Origin: Siphonodentalium dalli
Lineage: Eukaryota > Mollusca > Scaphopoda > Gadilida > Siphonodentaliidae
Reading direction: 5' to 3'
NCBI GenBank assembly: GCA_032622095.1
Contig: CP136062.1
Span: forward strand, 1,430,001 to 1,494,000
DNA: 64,000 nt
This document shows, one piece after another, positions 42,707 through 52,812 of this stretch. Below the pieces are notes generated by a model, which was not told the origin of the DNA, searched no databases, and was given only the letters and a program-made list of their open reading frames with translations. A program made the translations under genes and the position numbers. Position 1 is the stretch's first letter, and every line of letters starts with the position of its first letter.

Positions 42707-43409
42707 GCATATATTAATCTCGTCACAGAACGATTGAAGGATGAATATATAAATAAGTATATTACCAGTGCAGACGATCTACACGGTAAACGAAGGCCAT
42801 ACAAACAATTCAAAACCATTTTTCGACTCGAACCATATCTAATACATACAATTTCTATCAAAGACCGTGAACAATTATGTAGACTTCGAATCAGCTGTCA
42901 TTCATTAGAAATAGAAAAAGGCCAACACAAACGCCCACCGACGCCAGCCAATGATCGGATATTCAAGATGTGCAATACTAACTCAGTGGAAGACGAGAAG
43001 CATTTTGTTCTCCATTGTATCAAATACGACAAATTGAGAAAAAGGCCTATATGAATCACTAAATTTCTAAGGGCCAGTAGTATCTCAAAATGCCAATACA
43101 TAATGCGAAACGACCAACCAAATACAAGTAATGTGATCAGTCGAGCTTTCAAAGAATTCTTTGAAATGAGAAAAGAAGCCCGAAGTTGATGAATAAATTA
43201 ATAATTAATTTCTATTCCACACGATATCATAGGCCTGCATACAGTTTATTTGCATGCTTATATTATTGAGCTCTACTAAGTCATTGTATAACTGTAGTAT
43301 GAATATGTGGAAAGTTTATTATATGAACTGTGTATGTGTAAATTATATGTCTTATTATTATGTACTGCATACGGCTCACATGAGTGTTTTATGCTAATAA
43401 ATATCATAT
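42707..43409 (+). pseudogene. 5'-truncated LINE fragment, C-terminal domain and 3' UTR
   Basis: Its protein frame (about 42707-43051: ERLKDEYINKYITSADD, FKTIFRLEPYLIHTISIKDR, CRLRISCHSLEIEKGQHKRP) aligns collinearly with the LINE C-terminus at 16378-16700. The first cysteine of the CX2CX9HX4C finger is replaced by Phe (FKMC), and a frame change follows LRKRPI. The 3' UTR has CATACGGCTCACATGAGTGT and TTTATGCTAATAAATATC. It interrupts a duplicated sequence whose intact copy lies at about 43565, giving an empty site. Confidence 0.8.
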
Positions 43410-43760
43410 CATAATTCCTCGCTGCATTGAAGCAATATTCTGAGGAAGAACGTGGATTGAACCCGATTTATTACCTCAACCCAATTTAAAGGTGCTCAAT
43501 CCGATGCGATGATCACCATATCATCCGATTCCAACAACAACATTTTTTGAAATGCCGCTTCAGTTGTCATACTGGCACAATTGTCATGCCTCGCCATTGA
43601 GATCACAGTAGTGGCATATCTCGCGGCAATGAAGCAATATTCCGAGGAAGAACGTGGATTGATCCCCGGTTTATTTCCTCCACCCAGATTAAAGGTACTC
43701 AATCCGATTCGATGGTCCCCATATCATCCGATTCCAACAACAACATTTTTTGAAAAGCCA
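43410..43760. repeat. Tandemly duplicated ~200-bp sequence including piggyBac-like MITE left ends
   Basis: The block GCAATATTC(T/C)GAGGAAGAAC, GTGGATTGA, TTAAAGGT(G/A)CTCAATCC, CCGATTCCAACAACAACATT occurs at 43430-43557 and again at 43630-43755. Each copy contains TTAA followed by AGGTACTCAATCCG, the left terminus of the MITE described at 44731. The right parts are missing. Confidence 0.65.
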
Positions 43761-44290
43761 GATCGATGTTCAATAACAACTCGAATTGCGGTGCCTGCAG
43801 ATCAACGTATCACAAAGAAATTGAACATGTATTATTTACATGTAATGTGCCAGCCATGCATCAATTGAGATACAGTTTCTGGTCAATCACCATTGACTTC
43901 TTTGGGGTAGAATGTTTTATGTTTCTCGATTCACTCTCGCAAAACCATCTATGTGACTTCCTAATCGGCGGCACAGCCTTCGTTCCTCCACTCGTTGTCA
44001 TCAATGCTTGGGGAGATATTCTCACATTCGCCGCGAAATTCATGTACAAAGGATGCCAACTTTTACGAAACAGTGCCCGTTAAGACTATACCCGATTTCT
44101 TGCGTGTGCTTGCTGCCTGCCAGAAAAGCAAGTCTTGTTGACATTAAAATATTTGAGGGTGAAAAGGAGCATAGCTTAGTGAACATAAGATCAACATCTA
44201 TACGCATGCGATATACACTTTCCTTATCTAAATGTGATCAAACTCTAATATGGTACATAGACCATACGGCTCATACGGCTGTGATGTAGG
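43761..44290 (+). pseudogene. Second LINE 3' fragment with intact CX2CX9HX4C finger
   Basis: The frame at 43766-44083 contains CGACRSTYHKEIEHVLFTC, with the same finger spacing as the LINE at 16305-16865 but otherwise different residues (LRYSFWSITIDFFGVECFMF). It is thus a different LINE family. The 3' sequence has CATACGGCTCATACGGCTGTGAT, similar to the other LINE 3' UTRs. Only about 105 residues remain; RT is missing. Confidence 0.6.
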
Positions 44291-44465
44291 GGAATTCAGT
44301 GTTGTTACTTTTTGCCGCCATTTTCTATGCTCAAATGTTGTTTGTATATATACTAAATAATGTTTGTAAATACCACTCTCACCTTTATGTGTACAAAACG
44401 CTCCAATTCGTTTATACAACACATACAATGTATTGATGTATGATCTCCGTTAATGGAGGTTAATA

Positions 44466-44552
44466 AAGAGATACATATATATATATATACCATCGACATA
44501 TATATATATATATATATAGCTATATATAGCTATATATATATATATATATATA
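44466..44552. repeat. (TA)n microsatellite
   Basis: TA dinucleotides with two GC interruptions (ATATAGCTATATAT). The overlapping 77-residue frame is an artefact. Confidence 0.95.
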
Positions 44553-44639
44553 CCCTGTTATTTATAATTTTTTTGTTCAACGAAATTCTGCCAGTTTGTC
44601 AAGTATCTGACACAAAAAGCCACTTGATTTTAGACAATT

Positions 44640-44730
44640 TAGTCTTCTCGACTCGAATCGTATATGTTTTAACCCCCGGTGCCTGAGAAATCTTAATTTG
44701 CGAGCGTTAATTCGGATTTAGTACCTTTAA
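44640..44730. mobile_element. Right-end fragment of the TTAA MITE
   Basis: CTTCTCGACTCGAATCGTAT, TTTTAACCCCCGGTGCC and TTAGTACCTTTAA mirror the right half of the element at 44731-45199 (CTTCCTCGACTCGAATCAAA, GACCCCCGAAGCC). It ends at the same TTAA that starts the next copy, so two copies lie end to end. Confidence 0.6.
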
Positions 44731-45199
44731 AGGTACTCAACCCGTAAAGAGGGCCCCCATCTCAACAGATTCCAACAACAACAATCCGATCAGAGGGTCC
44801 TATATTACTATTTCTTTGGCTTTGGGGGTAAAAAATATTTGATTCGAGTCGAGGAACCCATCAAACAAAGCTCAGAGTTATTAGATATTGATTTTTCAAA
44901 TTTGTTATGTTCTCGAGATGAGTACCAATAACTGCCGTAATCTGCTCTGGATGTGTACTCCAAATCTATTCAAACAGACAAGGATGAATAACTCTAAAAT
45001 CAAGTGGTAATTTTTACGCAATTTTGACTGAGTTCTGGGCCAGATAGTATTCCCGATAATGAAAAATAATAGATTTCTAAAATCGATATCTAACAAATCT
45101 GAGCTTTGATGGGTGACTTCCTCGACTCGAATCAAATATTTTTGACCCCCGAAGCCATTGAAATAGTAATTGAGAGGAGTTTTATCGGGTTGAGTACCT
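44731..45199. mobile_element. piggyBac-like MITE flanked by TTAA
   Basis: Termini AGGTACTCAACCCG and CGGGTTGAGTACCT are exact inverted repeats, flanked by TTAA at 44727-44730 and 45200-45203. Sub-terminal inverted blocks (GGCTTTGGGGGTAAAAAATA, TTTGATTCGAGTCGAGGAA against their complements near 45115-45165) extend the hairpin. TTAA target duplication is the hallmark of piggyBac-type transposition, but the termini do not begin with the usual CCC, so the superfamily is inferred. No transposase is encoded. Confidence 0.7.
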
Positions 45200-45203
45200 T
45201 TAA

Positions 45204-45534
45204 CCGACTGTTGTGTTCAGCCACCCATTATCACGGCATACAAATAAACGACAATGCGAGAAATACTGTATAATTATAGTTATGGGTCGGCTGTGTTGTG
45301 TTACGCTGGCACAGCATTAATTTTGTCATTAATATTAGTCAGTATGGCATTAACACAATTGATCCTTTCATATTATAACCTGAGATCAGTGCTTATAGTT
45401 GTGGTATGCTGTTCCAAGATAGCGACTGTTGTTTGCACGCAATATGGGGGGGGTCACACTGGCAAGAGTTTTTTTTAAACTGTTTTAACTGCCATTTTAT
45501 GAATGTTTAGAACGTTCTCAAATTTGCGTATATA
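45204..45534. other. No gene recognised; isolated minisatellite-like phrase
   Basis: TACGCTGGCACAGCATTAAT at 45302 resembles one 37-bp minisatellite monomer (GCGCTGGTGCAGCATTAATT), a possible stray relative. Nothing else is supported. Confidence 0.35.
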
Positions 45535-45756
45535 CAGGGGCGCCGGAAGCATCCAAGGACAGGGGGGCAGAGCCTACAAAAAGGGCACTTTTCCGCAAAA
45601 AGGGCATTTTCTCCGCAAACTCGGGAAAATAACCATAAATTCATTGTGGCAAAATCCCTATTTTAAAGGTATTTGTCGGTTTTTATGGCCGTTTTGTGAT
45701 AAAAAGGGCAGGGGGGGTCAGCTGCCCCCTCTGTCCCCCCACTTCCGGCACCCCTG
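45535..45756. mobile_element. hAT-like MITE, 222 bp
   Basis: Terminal inverted repeats CAGGGGCGCCGGAAG and CTTCCGGCACCCCTG with one mismatch, extended by G/C-rich sub-termini (GACAGGGGGGCAG against CTGCCCCCTCTGTC). The flanks CGTATATA (45527-45534) and CCTATATA (45757-45764) form an 8-bp duplication with one mismatch. CAGGGG ends plus 8-bp duplications are typical of hAT elements. The interior repeats AAAAAGGGCA(C/T)TTT. No transposase. Confidence 0.75.
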
Positions 45757-45764
45757 CCTATATA

Positions 45765-48700
45765 TGATATACTTCCCAGTCCTGCAATCTACTTTCTATT
45801 CCACATGTCAATTCAATTTGTTTAATCTTATCGACCAATAATACATAGATATTGAGATAACATATATTACATTTATGAACATGACTTACATCATAAATTT
45901 TCAAATGATACATTATAATATATATATATTATATACTTGCCTGTTATATGTCATTGCCATTAATCTGATCCGTTTGGTTTAATTCATTAGGGCTTACCAT
46001 TCAGGTGTAATGCCATACCACGAGAGAGATATTTATTCCTCCAAATATGGGGACCATTATTGTACAATACATGTATATACATATACAAAAGTTAACTTGT
46101 GACATATATACACAATATAATTTAATTTGAGAAGGCTCATTTGAAGTCGATAGTCAATCAATCAAAGTTTATTTGTACGTTACACCATGTATGGTCAAAT
46201 GTACATTAACATAGAATAACAAGACAAGAACATTGAATATGGAACAAAATAATAGCAACAAATACATATATGGATGTATATAGATGACAATGTAATTATG
46301 TGAGTTGATATTACATCATCAGCCAGCATCAAACCAGGATGGTCTCAAGTTGATAGGGCAATGTTCCTTTTTTGTTGTACTCGATAGTGCGATCTAGTTT
46401 CTTATGTGATAATTAAAATATCAGGAGGTCGGATAACTTTCATGAAAGACAGACACAAAACGGAAGCTAATAAAGCCCGGCGTTCCAATGCAGAAACATT
46501 TGCTCAACACATTGAGCAACCTTCAAGCATCGGGGCGTTCGTATTACGTAATGTATCATCTGGTGGGAATTTCTGTCCTATACAGACAGCACGGAATTCC
46601 ATGCTTCTTTGATGATGAATAATGACTGGCAGAAATCCACTGCATTTGACCACCATGTGTGTTAATATCAGTGTCAAGTCGAATAGATCAGCATATCCAC
46701 CCGGATAGCCGCCTAGTTTTATACTGTTGCTCAATATTTCATGTGTATTATAAGTGTTGGTCGATGTAGCTTGGAATACATTTAACACTGTAAGCAGACG
46801 AGTGGACTTGCTAGTAGGAACACCAGAGGCTAAAGGCACGGGCGGCGTTTTTTGCAGAAATATTTATATTTGTCCAAATCGGCATTAACAGAAGGAACAC
46901 AAAAATATATACAGTTCCGCTCGATGCCAAACATAATCAGCGCGTAGATAGTATATTGTCGTCAAGACGTACGATGTTGTACGTAAACAAGAGACTGCTC
47001 GTGTTACAGAAGTTGTGCTTCTGTTTATATAACACAGTGCAATTATATTGGTTAACACACACAAATGATATAAACGCTCTTTATTATTTCCATATCAGGA
47101 AAACCTTAACAAATAAGGCTCTTTGTGTTTACCATATCCGGACATAAAAAAAAACAGGAAACGTAACGTTTTTGCTTTCGTTTACACAACAAAAGGGGGA
47201 AATGACAATAATATACTTTTTATGCCATATTTCTGATTGACATAAGAACAAAGGCTCTATATTTTTACTAATCCTTCTGTTTATGGCGGGTTTGGACGGA
47301 TGTGATTGTTTTAACAGCATACCCACCACCAACGCCGCCCGTAAACTTATGTAAAGAAATCATACCTATATAGTATATCGAAAATTTGTAATTATATGTT
47401 GGATTATGACTATATATGGGCATATCTTGCCTGAAATAAACACAATACAATAGCAGTAATGTTTTTTTCCCCATTTACATACACACACAATATACATCTA
47501 TTCAATTATATATGACCTGTCAAATGAACAGCGATTTCGTTCTATATTGTTAAATGGCTACGATATACGCTTTAACCTCTACTTATCCACTCATCTATGT
47601 ACATGTACATTGATTTGCAATGGTGTCGATATACCAAAACCATTGCTAGACACCAAATAATTCTGATCAAATTGGTCGACATAAACTCAAATGTTTTGTA
47701 TCTCGTAATTTGCTGTACATTTCAGTTTGATAAGGTTTCGAAAATTCAACCATTTCGTGCTTTATATGCAAACTACTTGGCTTCAAATTGAATAGGTGCG
47801 AAAAGTGTTGTTCCACATGTAAGTCATATTGTAGCACGAAAGAAATCGAAGATGGTGCATCGTATTACCACTTATGGTTGCACACCAGGTTGCAGTGAAT
47901 TATCTCCGAACGCGACCAAATTTACATGGCATGGTCACATGTCACCCCGATAACGATGCCATGAAAATTTTGTAAGCGAATTACTCGCCCCTGAATGTTC
48001 AAAACAAATATATATTTGCTCTCCATAATGGAGAAAAGTTGCTAATGGAGTAGCCGAAGCGCGCGCGAGGGTGAGATCAGACCAGAGGAGGCGGTACACG
48101 TCATATTTAGCAAAAAGAAATAGGAGTCAAATTGTTGAGCAAACAGTTAAGTCAACAATATTTTCAGTGTATATACTGTTGCCACGTCCCTACAACGGCG
48201 TAAGGTACACGATGCTGGTTGATCGCATCCATGACAGGGGGCGACGCACTCTATTTGTCATTGGTCATAACCAATGATTTCATGCAATGCATACATAAGC
48301 AGATGTTGAGTATATCGATGGATTATATGCGTGATTGATCACCATAATTACGAATTTTATGTTTTCAGTACGCTTTCATAGTGTTGAACATGAAATCTTG
48401 TTTGTCGGTGCCATGAATGTACATTTATATGTGGTGCGCTAATCATTGTTAATGTTAAGTGCTTTTAAAGATGCATTATCCGATTAAGTGCGTTTTAAGA
48501 TGCATTATCCGATTGAAGAAATATTGTCGTTGTAACTTGGTGATATGGTGACCGTCTGATAAATTAAAATAACTGGGGTAAAATATGTATGTATCACATT
48601 GTGTCACGCATACATTTGGCGATTTACTACAAAAGCCAAACAGGAGGGAATATCTATCTTGAGCAGTGAGATCGCCTGCCGGCGCGTGTTAGCCCATCCA

Positions 48701-49565
48701 TAACTAATATAATCCGATGGCGCGCCTTAGGGGCGGCGGCAGATATCTCAAATTGTCTCAGCCCATAGTGTGCGCTATATATCTGCCCTGGCGGTTAATA
48801 GGAATTATTATTCCCTTCTATATGGCTGTGTTTGTATACACCGTCGGGGTGGTACGCCATAGATGGCGGCAAACACTCTGGGTTTAAAATTAATAGGTCA
48901 GTATATTGCTATGCAATGTTATAGTCCCTATATATAGTTTGCTTATATTAACATCCACATATGTACATGTACGTACACAGTCACAACTGATCCCGTCTAT
49001 CTCAAATCGTAAATGTATTATTTTTTAAAATAATTATTGGCATCGCGTATGATCGATACCTGCAGAATATATCCCACTAGGACATTGGTATCCATATTAT
49101 TCGTGCTGTTGTCGTCATACAAACAAAACTACCACAATCATGCGTGATTAGTTCCACAGATTTGTATTGAAGTGCTCTAAATTGATGACAAATTACGACA
49201 CATACTCTTCGTTAAAATATGCAGTCGAAAATGGCGAATCAAGAAGGATGATCTTGGATTCATCGATGTGGCTGGAAAATATTTTTATTCGGCCGTTTCC
49301 GAAAATAAAAATACTGACAGACATACGGATTACGACATGTTTCAATGGGTGGAGATGAGGATAGTGAGAGTATTCTAAAGGAACGGCATATAAATAATAT
49401 AATTGTGAAATTGCCTCGTAATATTGTGGGATAAGTGGGATTAACTTTCATTTTATATATCTAAAGGAACAGTAACTCCTGCATGCAAACTACTTATGTC
49501 CGCGCTGCGTGACATTCGCATAAATTTGGAGACAGCATGGCGTTTATTAAAATAATTCATATGCC
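45765..49565. other. Long stretch without a recognised gene
   Basis: AT-rich. A probable minus-strand retroposon 3' end, TCAATCAATCAAAGTTTATT, lies at 46155-46174. The motif CGCTCTTTAT occurs at 47075. One minus-strand frame at 46504-46839 is listed separately. A pair of partly overlapping phrases, AAG(A/T)GC(T/G)TTTAAAGATGCATTATCCGATT-like, is duplicated at about 48460-48520. I see no rRNA or tRNA. Confidence 0.5.
46504..46839 (-). CDS. Unrecognised 111-residue open frame, possible exon or element relic
   Basis: Its composition is balanced and not low-complexity, unlike most frames here (…TKSIKLGGYPGGYADLF-like Gly-rich part, then a hydrophobic DLTLILTHMVVKCSGFLPVI stretch). I recognise no family. 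No clear splice acceptor precedes the first Met, and no neighbouring coding is visible. It may be chance, an exon, or part of an unidentified element. Confidence 0.15.
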   Translation of the reverse strand: MPLASGVPTSKSTRLLTVLNVFQATSTNTYNTHEILSNSIKLGGYPGGYADLFDLTLILTHMVVKCSGFLPVIIHHQRSMEFRAVCIGQKFPPDDTLRNTNAPMLEGCSMC

Positions 49566-50372
49566 GCCTACACTCTTATGACTACTGTGTAGGTTTTCTA
49601 CACAAAATATGTAGCCCTGCTACACAATCATTATTCAATTTTGATCTTAAACATATTTGTGTAGTATATGTGTAGTTTCATATTCGTACACAAATTGTGT
49701 AACAATTTTTACACATAAATGGGTAAATTTTTACACATTTATACACAACTGTGTGTATAAAATCAACACATATCCCTTACACATTTTGTGTAGGTTCTTA
49801 CACATACAGTTCGTAGACAAGAAATGCAAGTTCAGTAGTCCGACCTGTGGGTATAGTATTAAAGATATATGCAGATATATATGTTAAAACTTTCATGGCG
49901 CATAGTGGTATGTAGTATTTTGTTCTGTACTGTGAGTTTTTGCTTTGAATGAACAAACCAGGGTCGAGGCGTGATTGCATAATATTAGTATTATTACAAC
50001 AATCATAACACGAGTCTAAGGACAGTAATTGCCATGAAAGTTTTAACAAATAAATCCTCATATACTATTAATACTGAACCCACACATTGGAATTCTGAAC
50101 TTACATCCTTGTCTACGATCGCTGTAGATTGTATTCCAAAAAATAGACTCAAACAATATGGCCGTCACGTAGCAGACTATGAAACTGAATGCACCACATT
50201 GCGCATGCTCTACGTTCTTACACAATTGTGTGTAACAAAATATACACATTATGTGTAGAACGGCACTTGGTCAATGTATTTGTATGTAAAACTACACATT
50301 GCTATGTGTATTAACCGGGTTTACACATTTAATGTGTAATCGTTTCTACACATTAGTTATAAGAGTGTATAT
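49566..50372. mobile_element. 0.8-kb foldback element built of TACACA/TGTGTA palindromes
   Basis: Left end ACACTCTTATGACTACTGTG and right end (reverse-complemented) ACACTCTTATAACTAATGTG pair. Between each end and the centre lie about 200 and 150 bp of short palindromes of the CTACACAAAATATGTAG and TTACACAATTGTGTGTAA kind. The inner arms 49815-49900 and 50030-50120 pair over about 90 bp, including TGTTAAAACTTTCATGGC against GCCATGAAAGTTTTAACA. The whole unit is one large imperfect hairpin with no coding. Confidence 0.75.
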
Positions 50373-52812
50373 GGAGGAAGCTTTTATTTTATGTAATCTT
50401 GTGATATATTTCTATAATACCATATGGGCGCACAAAACCTAAATTAAACAGTAAAATATAATATAGACACATAAACAAACTCAAATGTTAATGTCGATGC
50501 GTACGTGCACATGTACGTCAGTGAGATATCCCGAATTTAAGTAGTCTTGTTGATTTGCTACGATGCTGGTGGGTATACCACGGAGTTGAAATATGCTGAT
50601 ATGGTAAACTGATTCTGTTAAGAAAATGTACCGTTATTCTTTCGGAACATACATGTTGCAGTGTCTGGATATATATACAATAACGGAACAATTTCTTAAC
50701 ACCAATATCTGTCACTACCAGCACAATGGCAAGTCAGCAGGTCCCAACAGCATCAGATCAAATTAGCAGGATAACTTAACCGGGATGGAAAGTGTTTGCC
50801 TTGCAATGACTGGACCTTGAAATCAGCTCTATCTCACCTATGACATACATGCACTGTGTCACACTTATAGTAAGGTGGTCACTTTCACCGCTGTGGCCTG
50901 CTCCCACAACTAATGATACACACGGAGTTACCATAGCTCACATCCCTGTCGACGCGCCCGTGACCTGACGGGTGTCACCTTGTTGTCTCGATGTCCGTTT
51001 CGATATAGATTGGTGTGTGTGTGTGTATAGATGATGATCGCCGCTCTTCATTGCTATAAATATTCATTTAACACTGGTTCGCCCTGGTTATTTGGTCATG
51101 TGGTCTTAGCAGCATCAGTTCGCCATATCAGCAGCATGACAGTTCACCTGATCCCACCAGCATCATAGCAAATTAGCAAGACCATTTAACCAGTGTGTGG
51201 TTATTATATCACACCATCGTTGACTGACTGTTAGCATATTTTAATCTGTTGTGTACACTCGGGCGATTTATATTGGTCCACCGGGAGGTGTCAATTACCA
51301 TGTCTAATGACCATGAAGTCATAATTTCGTCTGACGCGTGTCTGTTCCCGGGTGTCCCATCGCAGCCGGCATTTCATTAAAAATATTTGTGCATCTATTT
51401 ACAATGCATAATGTATATATTTACATGAATTATATTCAACTATGGTCGTATGGTATGCATACATGTACATCAGTATAATAATGTTCATAGTGTTCTCCTG
51501 CACTTAACTGTGAAAGACTGAAACCAAAGTTTCAGACAAACTAGGACAATCCGATGTGTGTGTAATTTAGAAATCAGTTTCCACTCACGGGAAGTATATT
51601 AGTTATAAACGCTCTTTATCGACATACAACTTATAATATTTCGATACACTTGTATTTGGTACAATTAACCTCACCACCATAAAGACAGCAATTAGAAACA
51701 CACAAAACGTCATCCCGTATATATGTTATCCTCGTCATATACGTTGTATTTGTTAAAATGTTAATGGGAGAGGGGTGGATGTAAGTTGTTAAAATTTGTG
51801 CCCTATCCCTCTTGTAATATTATATTACAATAAAATATGTTTTAAAAAAAGACACGATATAAGACTTATATATGTATTTGGGGTGGTGGGGTCAATTGTG
51901 CGAAATTCCCCTGACTATATATCTCCTAGTTTTTTTTATTTTTATGCATTTTAGTTAAATAAAGTGGGAGTTTTGGGGTAAATATGAGAATCTCTATCAA
52001 TTAGTGGAAAATCTTCGGCGTGACGTCATCGCATGCGCTAATATTAAACGTGTGTCTTACCAATAATTATGAAGTTGATTTTGTGAGTTAATTATGTGAT
52101 AAATATAGTTACGATGTACATGTAGGTTGTATACAATGCTATGTATTGGCATCAAGCTAATACTATTCCGAAATTTGCCTTGCCAACTCAACATCATGCA
52201 ATGTTAAAATAGCACATAACAGTCGGGAACATATGATTCAATATAACCATACTGTATTATATTGATGCCCAAAGTAAGGTAGACATATATTTTGCATTGT
52301 GTTGTGTCGGGGACAGTCAAAAAATATTTTTAAAAAACAGGCGTCCTATTTGAACATATATTTTACCATTAACTTGCGATGAACGCTCTTTATTGGAATA
52401 ATGCATAGCCCGTGCATACCATGTCCTCAACAGAACAACCAGATAGGACCGAAATAAGAACAGTCTCACGCATACAGCGATGCGTTCATAAGCACTGCGC
52501 TCTCGTCGCACACCGTTCCGATACGCGCGCCGAATCTGGAGCGTAATTAGCTACAGCGCCGATCTCAGCGCGTTTGCGCGCTCTATCTGGCGGGCCGGGT
52601 AAGCCAAACTCCGATATATCGTAGCCAGGAAGTATATTGTTTTTCTACTGCGGCCGTTTTCTGTTTAATTGGAAATACTCACAAACTAATGGGAGGAGGA
52701 CCGCGAAATCTCTAGAGAATGAAGGCATCTAAGGTCTACTAAAAATTATGGTATCCGGATGTTGGTCCAATATCTTTTGACAGAGTTATGGCCCTTTTTC
52801 GATTATTTTTCA
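50373..52812. other. No gene recognised; local duplications
   Basis: A block with CAGCATCA(G/T)A(T/G)CAAATTAGCA occurs at about 50748 and 51160. CGCTCTTTAT motifs lie at 51610 and 52384. At 52626-52640 GGAAGTATATTGTT matches the right arm of the hairpin that opens each unit of the next array, so a worn relative may precede it. Confidence 0.5.
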
